Shown here: positions 55,642-64,000 of the stretch, in pieces
How the letters are laid out: each line of letters opens with the position of its first letter
Position numbering within the stretch: position 1 is the stretch's first letter
Assembly: GCA_019056595.1 (NCBI GenBank)
Contig: CP036163.1
Span: 2,604,001-2,668,000 of the forward strand
Source: Pectobacterium atrosepticum
GTDB lineage: Bacteria; Pseudomonadota; Gammaproteobacteria; Enterobacterales; Enterobacteriaceae
Reading direction: 5' to 3'
Length of the DNA stretch: 64,000 bases
The notes under the pieces: generated by a model
The model's database searches: none
Told to the model about the DNA's origin: nothing
The model's input: the letters and a program-made list of their open reading frames with translations, nothing else
Made by a program: the position numbers and the translations under genes

Positions 55642-55666
55642 ACGGTACGTAGCATGATAATAAGTT

Positions 55667-55689
55667 AAAGGCCGCAATTGCGGCCTTTT
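55667..55689. terminator. Bidirectional terminator kdgK / yhjJ
   Basis: AAAGGCCGCAATTGCGGCCTTTT, a perfect palindrome with A and T runs on both sides between two convergent genes. Confidence 0.92.
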
Positions 55690-55719
55690 CTATTGCTGTT
55701 TCTATTACTGATAACGGAT

Positions 55720-57216
55720 TTACTGTGCGGCGGGCGCGGTTTCCTGCGGTTTTGTTCCTTCAGGTGCCGCCGCGCTGGCAACAGGCTCAGCAGTTGGCGT
55801 CATAATCTGGTCGTAGGTTTCCTGTAACGCCTTCATATTCGCTTCTGGCTCACCCGGCTGTTGGATCAGCATCAGCGTCGTATCCTGTACTAGCTGCTGG
55901 TGCAGTTCCTGATTCAGCATATCAAGCGTCAATGCGGACAGATAAGTCTGGCGCAGTTTCTGATACTGCTCGGGAGCAATGTCCACGACGCCATTTTGCT
56001 GGGATCGCAAACGCTGATCCATCAGGATGTCCGTACTGGTTCGTGCATAGGTGGCGAACAGCTTGTTCAGTTCGTCCGTCTTGCGCGCAATCAGCGCATC
56101 AAACTCTTGCTGTGTCAGCCCTTTTTCACGTAGCGTCGCCAGCTCACGCGCCATAAACGTCACGCCCGGTTCAACACTCTCGCTACCCGGAACATCCATA
56201 TGAATCGCGCACTGAGAACGGGTATAAAACACATTGCAGTCGAAACGGAGATTGTTGCCCTTCAGCGGGCTCTTCTCCAGCACCTGCTGTAGATGCCAGA
56301 ACATCGCTTCCCGCGTCATGTCGCCCAGCCAGTAGCGAACCAGTGCCTGCGATTCACGAATAGGATGCCATGGCGCATCCCACATCAGCGACAGCGTATC
56401 CTGCTGGACGTTGTTATTCATCAGGCTGATCGCCTGCGGCGGCAGCGGGCTTAATGTCGGTACCGGTGCTGGCGCTTCGCGTTTCCCTTCTAACGGGGAG
56501 AACACTTTACCGATCTGCTCGATCACGCTGCGATTATCCACATGACCGACGATGTAGAGCGTCATCGCATCTGGCGTATACCAGGTTTTATAAAATTGCT
56601 GGAGCTGCTCGCCATTCAGCGGCAATTTGACGTCCTGAGCAGGATCGTGTGCCAGCAGTGGCGACCCTTTCAGGCGATAGCGCCAGCTCGGATCCTGTGG
56701 GTTAACCGGAAAGGTGACAACCTGATCGGGAACCTTCAACGCGGCATGTAGGCTTTTTTCGTCGAACGACATCTGCCCTGCACTTTCAGCCAGCCACGTC
56801 AGCGCTTCTTTCAGCAATTCGGGGCGGTTATTCGGCAAGCTCAGGTTATACGACGTGAAGTCGTACGAAATAATTATCGGAGGCAGGACGCGCGAGCCGT
56901 TAGCATCCCGAATCCACATGGACGGTAACTGAGCTGCGGACAGCTTATCGCCAGGCGCTAAGGCCAGACGAGGAAGGAAATGCGCAAAGCCCACTTGCTG
57001 GGCGTTTTCCAACAACGATCCGGCATTAACAACCAGACGCAGCTCAACCCGATCGCCGGGACGCTGTGGCGTTGTTAATAACTGCCAGGTAAAACCATTA
57101 TCAAGTTTACCCTGCTGCCAGGCAGCATCGGGCTGTAGTGTTTCAGCCTGCACGCTGCTGCTGACCACGGCCAGCAACAAACCACCAACGAAAAGCGCCT
57201 TTTTGGTGCCCTGCAT
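55720..57216 (-). CDS. yhjJ: M16 peptidase-like protein YhjJ, zinc site lost
   Basis: 498 residues with a Sec signal peptide (residues about 1-24, ending 'SSSVQA'), so periplasmic. Two M16 (pitrilysin-like) domains. The position of the family's HxxEH zinc motif reads 'VGFAHFLPRLAL' (about 75-86): the first His is followed by Phe-Leu-Pro-Arg instead of Phe-Leu-Glu-His, so catalysis by zinc is not expected. E. coli YhjJ is also described as lacking peptidase residues. The C-terminus is Pro/Ala/Glu-rich ('EPVASAAAPEGTKPQETAPAAQ' in part). Function unknown. Confidence 0.9.
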   Translation of the reverse strand: MQGTKKALFVGGLLLAVVSSSVQAETLQPDAAWQQGKLDNGFTWQLLTTPQRPGDRVELRLVVNAGSLLENAQQVGFAHFLPRLALAPGDKLSAAQLPSMWIRDANGSRVLPPIIISYDFTSYNLSLPNNRPELLKEALTWLAESAGQMSFDEKSLHAALKVPDQVVTFPVNPQDPSWRYRLKGSPLLAHDPAQDVKLPLNGEQLQQFYKTWYTPDAMTLYIVGHVDNRSVIEQIGKVFSPLEGKREAPAPVPTLSPLPPQAISLMNNNVQQDTLSLMWDAPWHPIRESQALVRYWLGDMTREAMFWHLQQVLEKSPLKGNNLRFDCNVFYTRSQCAIHMDVPGSESVEPGVTFMARELATLREKGLTQQEFDALIARKTDELNKLFATYARTSTDILMDQRLRSQQNGVVDIAPEQYQKLRQTYLSALTLDMLNQELHQQLVQDTTLMLIQQPGEPEANMKALQETYDQIMTPTAEPVASAAAPEGTKPQETAPAAQ

Positions 57217-57510
57217 GTGAACCCCTGCTAATAGCTATCCAACATAATAATGTGGTTATAGTTGATCATTATGGTGGCCTTGCGTCTGCCACCGCACACT
57301 CTCGTGGATATATCACGGAAAAAATTGAAGACGCGAAGTGTACCATTCCATTGGACAGCGCGCTTTTATCTATGTCACTTCAAGAGGCGAAATAATCTGC
57401 AAAAAAGGTAAAAATAGTCATATTTAACAATATTTTTACGTTTCATTACGGGTAGGAAAAGAGGGGAAAACGATTTGGTTCGACGTGTTTACAGATAAAA
57501 AGCTTACAGA
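57217..57510 (-). other. Gap between dctA and yhjJ
   Basis: About 290 bases up to the dctA terminator. No gene. It should contain the yhjJ promoter; an AT-rich stretch near 57405-57450 is the only obvious feature. Confidence 0.5.
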
Positions 57511-57550
57511 CAAAAAAATTCCCCACGGAGCAGAACACCGCAGGGAATTA
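57511..57550 (-). terminator. Terminator after dctA
   Basis: On the minus strand ATTCCC-x-GCGG ... CCG-x-GGGGAAT followed by TTTTTTT; an 11-base paired stem with small bulges about 30 bases after the dctA stop. Confidence 0.8.
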
Positions 57551-57576
57551 TCTAGGATATAGACGCTATGCTGGAA

Positions 57577-58869
57577 TTACGACTGCGCCGTCGGCGTGGC
57601 CGCGTTATCGTTCTTATTGTTACCGGACAGCTCAGCATCCAGTTTCTTCTCATCCAGCTCGCGGCAGTATTTTGCTACCACGATGGTCGCAACACCGTTA
57701 CCAATCAGGTTGGTCAGCGCACGGGCTTCTGACATGAAGCGGTCAATACCCAGAATCAACGCCAGACCGGCAACAGGCAGGTGGCCCACAGCAGACAGCG
57801 TTGCTGCCAGCACGATAAACCCACTTCCCGTCACGCCTGCTGCACCTTTAGAGGACAGCAGCAGCACCACCAGCAGCGTAATTTGATGCCAGATATCCAT
57901 GTGGCTGTTAGTCGCCTGAGCGATAAAGACCGCCGCCATCGTAAGATAGATAGAGGTGCCATCAAGGTTGAACGAGTAGCCAGTAGGAATAACCAGACCG
58001 ACGACCGATTTTTTACAACCGACCTTCTCCATCTTCTCCAGCATTCGTGGCAGCACGGATTCGGAAGAAGACGTGCCCAACACGATCAGCAATTCTTCAC
58101 GGATGTAGCGGATGAATTTGAAGATACTGAAGCCCGTTGCTTTCGCAATACTGCCCAACACCAGGAATACAAACAGAATACAGGTGAGATAGAAGCAGAG
58201 AATCAGTTGCCCCAACTGCACCAACGTACCGACACCATATTTACCGATAGTGAAGGCCATAGCACCGAACGCACCCAGCGGGGCCAATTTCATGATCATG
58301 TTAATGACGCCGAAAATGACCTTGGAGAAGCTTTCGATCACATCAAAAATGACTTTGCCCTTTGGCCCCAAGCGGTGCAGTGCAAAGCCGAACATCACAG
58401 CAAACAGCAGAACCTGCAAGATATTACCGCTGGCAAACGCACCGACCACACTCGCCGGAATCACGTCCATCAGAAACGGAATCAGGCCTTGTTGCGAAGC
58501 CTGTTGGGTATAAACCGCCACCGCAGACGCATCAAGCGTACTCGGGTCGATGTTCATACCTACGCCAGGTTGTACGACATTGACCACGACCAGGCCGATA
58601 ATCAGCGCAATCGTACTCACAACTTCAAAATACAGCAGGGCGGCAGCACCAGTACGACCGACCGACTTCATACTTTCCATGCCTGCGATACCGGTTACTA
58701 CCGTACAGAAGATAACCGGCGCAATAATCATTTTAATTAATTTAACAAACCCATCGCCCAGCGGCTTCATTTGCTCACCAAGCTGGGGGTAAAAATGCCC
58801 CAACAGTATCCCTATCGTAATGGCGGCAAGAACCTGAAAATAAAGACTTTTAAAAATTGATGTTTTCAT
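57577..58869 (-). CDS. dctA: C4-dicarboxylate transporter DctA
   Basis: 430 residues, dicarboxylate/amino acid:cation symporter family. Takes up succinate, fumarate, malate and related acids aerobically. Eight membrane helices and two re-entrant hairpins; the Ser-rich loop '[18 protein letters not shown]' (about 266-283) and '[22 protein letters not shown]' (about 300-321, in part), '[19 protein letters not shown]' and '[19 protein letters not shown]' are the substrate and ion motifs. Length agrees with the E. coli protein. Transport context: yhjJ-dctA-yhjK as in E. coli. Confidence 0.95.
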   Translation of the reverse strand: MKTSIFKSLYFQVLAAITIGILLGHFYPQLGEQMKPLGDGFVKLIKMIIAPVIFCTVVTGIAGMESMKSVGRTGAAALLYFEVVSTIALIIGLVVVNVVQPGVGMNIDPSTLDASAVAVYTQQASQQGLIPFLMDVIPASVVGAFASGNILQVLLFAVMFGFALHRLGPKGKVIFDVIESFSKVIFGVINMIMKLAPLGAFGAMAFTIGKYGVGTLVQLGQLILCFYLTCILFVFLVLGSIAKATGFSIFKFIRYIREELLIVLGTSSSESVLPRMLEKMEKVGCKKSVVGLVIPTGYSFNLDGTSIYLTMAAVFIAQATNSHMDIWHQITLLVVLLLSSKGAAGVTGSGFIVLAATLSAVGHLPVAGLALILGIDRFMSEARALTNLIGNGVATIVVAKYCRELDEKKLDAELSGNNKNDNAATPTAQS

Positions 58870-59186
58870 ACATACGTCCTATGGTGGGGAAAACACAGGA
58901 AGGGAATAGGGTACGAAAATGCCGCCTGTGATTGCGCCGAAAAATAACATTGCAATAACAAGCTGAGAATGTTTTATAAGTTTAGTTTGTGAACGATAGG
59001 TTAAAAACAAGAGCTGAATCACGTCAGCAGGAATAACAAAGAAACATCAGTGCAATTTATCTGTAACAGATGCACGTTTTTACAGCAGACGATCCTCGTT
59101 CAAAAGCGCTCAACCCCCGCCATACGGGGAAGTAGCGTTCAGGAAACACATCGAGGAAAAATAACATTTTCGTTACCTGTGAATGC
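58870..59186 (-). other. Upstream region of dctA
   Basis: About 315 bases, AT-rich near 58930-59030, no gene. A TGTGAACGATAGGTTA stretch near 58986 looks like half of a CRP site but the second half is poor, so not called. Also marks where a longer YhjK would have continued; no EAL-type sequence is seen in any frame. Confidence 0.5.
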
Positions 59187-60368
59187 TCAGGAGGACGTGG
59201 TGAGACGATGAATACCGCATTTTTTATCATGCCGCGCCTGTTGCATGGCAAAACGCGTCTGCGACAACAACAGCGCCGCCTCCTCGGGTCGAGGGGCGGT
59301 AATTGTCAGGATACCGGCGCTGATAGCCCGAGCAGGCTGGGAGCCCGCGGGTAAAAAGGGAGAGTTAATCGCCAGCATCACGTTTTGCGCCCAATCCTGC
59401 GCTTGTTCAGCAGATTCCAGCGTCTTCCCGATGATGGCGAATTCATCACAATCGAGGCGCGCCAAATAGATCAGTCCAGCCTCATTTTGTTCTGCTATCA
59501 CCGCGTGAAGCTGCTTAGCCAACGTGGCCATATCGCCCTGACTAGCTGAAGAATCAAGCCCGAAAACCAGCAGGCTGAACGGAATGCCATCTGCCAAACG
59601 CTGTTCAAGGCGTCGTATAAAATGCGCTTTATCCGGTAGACCCGTGCCTGCATTTCCTGCAGAGAGCGACTGCTCCAGCAGTTGTTGATTGCGGTTATAG
59701 CTGCGCACCAGCGCCCCCAACTCATCATCCTGATGCCAAGGCGGCAGCGTGAGCGGACGGTGAAGCATGGCATCCGGCGGTAGATTCTGTAACTCGACAA
59801 TAATCCCACGCAGTGGGTGTATCAGCAGCCGATTAATGCACCAGGTAATGGCAATCGACATAATCAACGCCAGCAGCAAATACGTCGCCAGCATGGTTGA
59901 AAACGTGCTGACGATAAATTGATACATCCGGTAGGAATCCGCCTGCAAGACCAGATGTGCCAGCGGTGCCGAATATTGCGTCTGCGGCGGCGAATAGAGC
60001 GGAATAGAGATGCGGATCGGCAACTTAAAAACGCGGGCGATCCAGTCCGGCACCGGACGTTCTTCTGGGAAATTAGCGTGCAGCGTTTGGAAATCATCCG
60101 GCAGCAGTACATCTGCACGACTAAGAAAGGCAACTGGCAGCAAGCTATCCAGAATATTGCCAGCTCGCTGAACCTCCCCTTGTAACACCGCATCCGTCAG
60201 CGGTTGACGCACGGAATAGGCGATGCTCTCCAGTTGCTTGGCATAATCTTCACGGCGCTGATGAACGAAGTGAAAGAGCTGTATGACGATAAACAGGCTG
60301 ATCGTCACCAGTGCCACGGCAGACACGGCTGTCATCTGTTTAATCGTTAATGAACGTCTGAGCCGCAA
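59187..60368 (-). CDS. YhjK-like membrane protein, degenerate GGDEF, no EAL
   Basis: 393 residues; E. coli YhjK (PdeK), at the same locus, has about 650. Membrane helix 1 (about 14-33), periplasmic sensor (about 35-150), membrane helix 2 (about 158-180), HAMP-like linker to about 235, then a GGDEF-fold domain (about 240-385). The signature is 'LDCDEFAI' in place of GGDEF, and the i-site is absent. The protein stops at 'RLTTSS' with no EAL domain. Neither cyclic-di-GMP synthesis nor hydrolysis is expected; a regulatory or ligand-sensing role is possible. The stop is real in the sequence and no remnant follows, so this may be stable in this lineage. Confidence 0.85.
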   Translation of the reverse strand: MRLRRSLTIKQMTAVSAVALVTISLFIVIQLFHFVHQRREDYAKQLESIAYSVRQPLTDAVLQGEVQRAGNILDSLLPVAFLSRADVLLPDDFQTLHANFPEERPVPDWIARVFKLPIRISIPLYSPPQTQYSAPLAHLVLQADSYRMYQFIVSTFSTMLATYLLLALIMSIAITWCINRLLIHPLRGIIVELQNLPPDAMLHRPLTLPPWHQDDELGALVRSYNRNQQLLEQSLSAGNAGTGLPDKAHFIRRLEQRLADGIPFSLLVFGLDSSASQGDMATLAKQLHAVIAEQNEAGLIYLARLDCDEFAIIGKTLESAEQAQDWAQNVMLAINSPFLPAGSQPARAISAGILTITAPRPEEAALLLSQTRFAMQQARHDKKCGIHRLTTSS

Positions 60369-60836
60369 GCGCTTTCTCCGTCAACCTTTTATGCAGATCT
60401 GAATACCTGACCCACCGGATAAAAACAGGCAGGCAATACACAGCGCGAAAACCACGCCGCGACACGCGCAAGTTACACGCGGCGAATAGTATAAGGCAGC
60501 TTATCGTCGCCTCAACGCTGTTTTCTGCTGATGCTCTGGGGATTTCATCTTAATCCTAGACGACCCTTGGCGGCAGCCGTAACGCGGCCTCAGAATAGGA
60601 TATATCCCCCGCATAAGCCAGCGAGGCTATTTAAGGGCTGAGCGAATATAACGAGCGATGAAGAAAGGCGGGCGGCAGCAACCTTGCTGCTACCCGATAG
60701 GACGTGTTTGCGACGAACTAATACTGCCCGTTTTTAGGGGAAACACTGGGGAGGTTCCCGCAAGATGCCTCACCCCTGTGGTCGCCCTGTGTATCTCGAT
60801 GCTTAAGCGATTAGCATGATTTTATGGCGGTTGACG
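60369..60836. other. Gap between bcsG and the YhjK-like gene
   Basis: About 470 bases. Contains the dispersed repeat copy B (60734-60800). No gene on either strand. The remainder holds short dyads, for example near 60555-60610, with no family likeness. Confidence 0.6.
60734..60800 (-). repeat. Dispersed palindromic repeat, copy B
   Basis: 67 bases, reverse orientation relative to copy A at 46810-46877. Read on the minus strand it starts ATCGAGATACAC and ends CCCCTAA, with the shared block GCGGGAACCTC. Located 37-100 bases after the bcsG stop codon, so it could fold in the 3' end of the cellulose transcript. Confidence 0.75.
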
Positions 60837-62483
60837 CTATTGCGGGTAAGGCACCCAGTCTCCACCATTCAAACGAATATAGGGTTTTCCCTGATATTGC
60901 ATCACGATAGAGTTCTCATTTTCCGAGATCGCTTCCGTTTGCGGCAGTGCACTCGTCAGTGCTTGCCAGTCCACAGAAGGTGCGGTGAACACTTTACCGT
61001 CAACCATCCGCGCCACTAGCTCCGAAATCGCCATATGGCTGCTCGGTGATGTAATCTCCAGCGTGTCACCCTGATGCGGAGCCTGTAGACCAAACATTTT
61101 CACGCCCACGGGAACATGCGTGATGCTCGGACTGGGAATATCACGTAGCCCAGACATTTGCATCTTATCCCCAGCCAGTGCCGCGCCGTGCTCCGGCACG
61201 ACAATAACCATCACTTTACGGCCAGATTTTTGCAGCACGTCAAAAAAGGCATCCAGTTGGTCAAACAAAATCTTCGCGCGTGGCGCATAGTCAGCCGACT
61301 GGTTGCTTCCCACAAAGCGGTTACCATCATGCAGCGGAAGCAGGTTAAAGAAGGTCGCGTTACGCGTCGTCGTCGCTTTATCCCTCTCGCCCAGCCAGCG
61401 ATTTAACAGCTCCAGATCGTTATAAATCGGCTCACCGTCGAACGAGGTAATCTGGTGACTAATCCCCTCCTGCGACAACATCGGGATCTGAATGTTGCCC
61501 TCTTCACGTACCTCACGCAGGTAATTGCCAAAGATACCGGAATGATCGAGCATCAGTTGCTCTTCAAAGCCCAGCGTTACCAAATTACTGAACAAGTAAC
61601 ACTGTTCGTTCACCGGCTGGTACAAATCAGTATGAGACTGCTGACCGCAGCTTGCACGTAGCAGGCGAATTGACGCAGGCCCACTGTAGGCAGCGGCAGA
61701 GTTAAATTGGCGGAACAGGATATCGAACTTCTTCCACAGCGGGTGGTTTTCTAACTGCGCCACTTCCAGATCCGACCACGACAGCGAACAGATATTGATA
61801 ATCAGAAGATCAAAAGGCTGCGCATCCTGCGGCAGCGTAGCGGGGAACACCGTGGTTCGCGCCTTTTCTCGCGTATAAAACTGATTCAGGTAAGCGGTTA
61901 GATTCGCGTTCGTTGGCGGTAAGGTGGCCTCAGGTAGTGCAGCGCCGCCATCCTTCGGAGAAGCCGCAACAGAAGGTGCTGGCGTCGTCAATGCCGCAGG
62001 CATCAGCGATATGGCAGGGCCCGCCAGATTGACGATGTTTAGCCACGCCAGCGCCGCCACGGTAAACACCGTAATACGAATCCACTGCGCGAAAAACAGG
62101 TAGGCCACGGTAATAACCACCGCCGCACCGATCATTTGCCAGTTAATGAAGCGATTTAACAGCTCCAACAAATAGGCTGAGCTAAAGCCAACAACCTGCG
62201 TTCCCTGACTGAGGATGCTGTTGATGCCCGGCAGCCAGGTATCGTGGTAAAAAAGCCCGATACCGAGCGGGATAGCAATAATATGACGCCAGCGGTGCAG
62301 CGTAACATTGGGGATAGGAAACAGCAGAAACGCCAGAAACACGAGATTAAGCAGCGGATGAAAATTCAGGTAGCCAAACCATAACAGGGCAAATTTCAGC
62401 AAAAAATACAAATTCCAGGCACCGAGCCCACGCCAGTAACGCCATATATTCTGCTGTTGCTGCGTACGTGTTTTTTCGTCCAT
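60837..62483 (-). CDS. bcsG: Cellulose phosphoethanolamine transferase BcsG
   Basis: 548 residues from ATG 62483 (MDEKTRTQQQ), one base after the bcsF stop; E. coli BcsG has 559. Attaches phosphoethanolamine to cellulose in the periplasm. N-terminal half has about five membrane helices; the C-terminal half is an alkaline-phosphatase-fold domain with the nucleophile Ser in 'AAAYSGPASIRLLRASCGQ' (about residue 262) and zinc/His residues in 'VIVVPEHGAALAGDKMQMSGLRDIPSP' (shortened). 'IINICSLSWSDL' provides an earlier metal-site segment. Typical of type II cellulose operons. Confidence 0.95.
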   Translation of the reverse strand: MDEKTRTQQQQNIWRYWRGLGAWNLYFLLKFALLWFGYLNFHPLLNLVFLAFLLFPIPNVTLHRWRHIIAIPLGIGLFYHDTWLPGINSILSQGTQVVGFSSAYLLELLNRFINWQMIGAAVVITVAYLFFAQWIRITVFTVAALAWLNIVNLAGPAISLMPAALTTPAPSVAASPKDGGAALPEATLPPTNANLTAYLNQFYTREKARTTVFPATLPQDAQPFDLLIINICSLSWSDLEVAQLENHPLWKKFDILFRQFNSAAAYSGPASIRLLRASCGQQSHTDLYQPVNEQCYLFSNLVTLGFEEQLMLDHSGIFGNYLREVREEGNIQIPMLSQEGISHQITSFDGEPIYNDLELLNRWLGERDKATTTRNATFFNLLPLHDGNRFVGSNQSADYAPRAKILFDQLDAFFDVLQKSGRKVMVIVVPEHGAALAGDKMQMSGLRDIPSPSITHVPVGVKMFGLQAPHQGDTLEITSPSSHMAISELVARMVDGKVFTAPSVDWQALTSALPQTEAISENENSIVMQYQGKPYIRLNGGDWVPYPQ

Positions 62484-62484
62484 T

Positions 62485-62706
62485 TTATTTTTTAGTCTCT
62501 GCTGAAGTCGGCTTGGTTGAGACCGTCTTTGTTGAAGAAGGGTTACGCATCCAGACACTCGCGGGCTTCAGGTAACGCGGCGACAATAGCCTGTTTTTCC
62601 AGTACTGAATCCAGTGGGGAATCACACGGTGTGCTAGATAGCCGAGCGTAAAGAAGATGACTGCACTCAATAACACCAGTTGAACGATATCAATCAGGTT
62701 CATCAT
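62485..62706 (-). CDS. bcsF: Cellulose accessory membrane protein BcsF
   Basis: 73 residues (63 in E. coli), one membrane helix ('VQLVLLSAVIFFTLGYLAH', about 8-26) and a basic, Ser/Thr-rich tail. Anchors BcsE and BcsG at the inner membrane. First codon could be ATG 62706 or 62703; the 3' end lies next to the bcsG start and the 5' end overlaps bcsE by four bases. Confidence 0.9.
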   Translation of the reverse strand: MMNLIDIVQLVLLSAVIFFTLGYLAHRVIPHWIQYWKNRLLSPRYLKPASVWMRNPSSTKTVSTKPTSAETKK

Positions 62707-64000
62707 GATGGTTCTCCCGGTGCGCGGGCCAGTAAATCAGGCCCCAGTAAATCTATAGCAATAGGTTCACGCCGCGGCGTCTGGCTGCGTGGCGCAGATT
62801 CCGTCCGTTGCAATTGCACATAATCGTTAATCTGCTGTTCCTGCCCGGAAGTGTTCTCCTGCGCCAACGATTTGATCTCCGCCAGAATCTGTAAGTCTTG
62901 TGACCACACAATCCGATTGCTGAACACTTCATCCACCGGCAAACGGAAGATAGATTTCAACGCGATATCCAATTCATTCAGACGACAATTAGACAGGAAT
63001 AAAAACAGACGACCCTGCGCGATCGTGACGACATCACCAAAGCGTCTCAACGTGCACAACGTCAACGACTGCGCCGCTCTCACTCCCGGCACAGGACGCA
63101 ATGCCACCAGCACGCCTTTGCTGCCTTCGGGCATCAACGTACTATCAATCAACATCTGCACAGACTGCCGAAATGTCTCAGGAGGCTGGTAGCCCTTAAT
63201 CTGCAGCGGCCGCATGGTGGTCAGCAGAACCTCGACATCGACAGGAACATGTTTAGTAAAGCGCTGCCCTTGCACGCTTTCAATCCGCGTCAGGAAGCGC
63301 GATAACGGCTCTGAATGGGAGACAATAAGATTTGCGCCACACGCCAATAACAAGCGCTCGTCGCTGGCACGCAGGCAGGGCTTCATTTCCCGCACCACTA
63401 TCTTCAGCAGTTCGCCGCGTTGCCGACGCAGGCTATGAACCTGTTTGGCGAGCGTATCCACCTGAATAGTCTGATTGAGTGCGAAAACGAGGGTTGCCGC
63501 ATGTGTCAGCATGCCGGTTTGTACCAAAATGGCGTTGTCGTCCATTAACTGCCAGTTTTCTGACAGCGCAGGCGCGCCTTCCAGCACGCTCCTTTCCATC
63601 AGAAAGAGCCCATCGTCATTCAGAGACGGCGTGAGGCCGGGTTGTTCTTCCGTCAGCATTTGCCATCCGTCATTATCGGATTGCAGCATCTGTACCTGAT
63701 TCGCTCGCACGCCTCTTTCCGTTGCCCACCACGACACCAGATACTGCGCGCGATCCTGCTGCCATTGCAGGCTAGCCAAACCGTAAAGCCCGCGATGTTG
63801 GGCGATCAGCATATTTCTCAGGCGGGTTACGCCGCTGCTATGACTGAGAACCACCAGCGTACACTGGCGCTGATGTAGCCATACCGCCGTGTCATCTACC
63901 CAACGCTGTAGCCTCTCCGGCGAAATATCTCGCCACAGGCTAGCGGGGGCATAAAGCACTAAAAGACGATTTTTCGGGCGTAATGCTCGCATTAAATCAT
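62703..64000 (-). CDS. bcsE: Cyclic-di-GMP-binding cellulose protein BcsE (5' partial)
   Basis: The frame continues to the window edge: codons before ATG 63992 read Leu and Asp, so that ATG is internal. About 430 of 520 expected residues are seen; the N-terminal 90 lie beyond 64000. BcsE binds c-di-GMP and recruits other Bcs parts for full cellulose output. The C-terminal half carries 'TLCTLRRFGDVVTIAQG', with RFGD fitting the RxGD c-di-GMP site of the GIL domain. C-terminus Pro/Arg-rich ('PRSQTPRREPIAID'). Overlaps bcsF by four bases, in the order bcsE-F-G as in E. coli. Confidence 0.9.
   Translation of the reverse strand, partial: DLMRALRPKNRLLVLYAPASLWRDISPERLQRWVDDTAVWLHQRQCTLVVLSHSSGVTRLRNMLIAQHRGLYGLASLQWQQDRAQYLVSWWATERGVRANQVQMLQSDNDGWQMLTEEQPGLTPSLNDDGLFLMERSVLEGAPALSENWQLMDDNAILVQTGMLTHAATLVFALNQTIQVDTLAKQVHSLRRQRGELLKIVVREMKPCLRASDERLLLACGANLIVSHSEPLSRFLTRIESVQGQRFTKHVPVDVEVLLTTMRPLQIKGYQPPETFRQSVQMLIDSTLMPEGSKGVLVALRPVPGVRAAQSLTLCTLRRFGDVVTIAQGRLFLFLSNCRLNELDIALKSIFRLPVDEVFSNRIVWSQDLQILAEIKSLAQENTSGQEQQINDYVQLQRTESAPRSQTPRREPIAIDLLGPDLLARAPGEPS

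Noticed and set aside
57781-58740. 319-codon plus-strand frame opposite dctA
   Set aside because: His/Arg/Asn-rich translation typical of an antisense shadow; dctA on the other strand is clear.
58940-59000. Possible CRP site before dctA (TGTGA-N6-GGTTA)
   Set aside because: Second half-site is poor; by eye it does not reach a useful match.
1-64000. tRNA, rRNA, CRISPR arrays, insertion sequences with transposase
   Set aside because: None could be recognised by reading; no repeat-spacer pattern, no cloverleaf-like segment at gene borders and no transposase motif.

Overview
The window reads as chromosomal DNA of a soft-rot enterobacterium, most likely Pectobacterium. Gene order from ugp through liv, rpoH, ftsXEY, zntA, tusA, yhhQ, dcrB, yhhS, yhjD, kdgK, yhjJ, dctA to bcs follows the Escherichia coli backbone. 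Proteins are close to E. coli counterparts but clearly distinct, and there is a KdgR-type operator in front of kdgK plus an ERIC repeat. Identifications come from reading translations and motifs; no database search was run.

Layout. 1-9559: right-hand part of a Mu-like prophage or phage-tail island (tape measure, gp43-gp48-type baseplate genes, tail fibre, fibre chaperone, one small reverse gene). Its right end falls inside ugpC. 9533-13516: ugpC (truncated), ugpE, ugpA, ugpB for glycerol-3-phosphate import, with a multi-unit Pho box upstream. 13772-14885: an overlapping pair, a DUF4056-like protein and a small membrane-anchored protein. 15002-21294: DeoR-type regulator ygbI and the divergent tetronate pathway operon ltnD-otnK-otnC-otnI-ygbN with a well placed CRP site. 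21595-29848: four tandem chemoreceptor genes, each ending in a CheR/CheB tether pentapeptide. 29905-30072: a small membrane protein gene of 55 codons. 30271-36431: an aminotransferase and livK-H-M-G-F.

36836-48879: the conserved core block panM, rpoH (with a sigma-E promoter), ftsX-E-Y, rsmD, yhhL, yhhM, a DUF1820 gene, yhhN, zntA, tusA, yhhQ (with a probable preQ1-I riboswitch) and dcrB. 49378-52183: a type VI secretion-like lipase (DUF2235) with its lipoprotein immunity gene, followed by a decayed second copy of the effector/immunity junction. 52199-64000: yhhS, yhjD, kdgK, yhjJ, dctA, a YhjK-like membrane protein that lacks its EAL domain, then bcsG-F-E (bcsE runs off the window), the accessory arm of a type II cellulose synthase cluster.

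The points most worth following up are the prophage/ugpC junction, the preQ1-type element before yhhQ, the effector/immunity relic at 52097-52183, the uncharacterised pair at 13772-14885, the 55-aa membrane protein with an internal 11-bp tandem repeat, a dispersed 67-68 bp palindromic repeat (46810 and 60734), and the EAL-less YhjK beside the cellulose genes.
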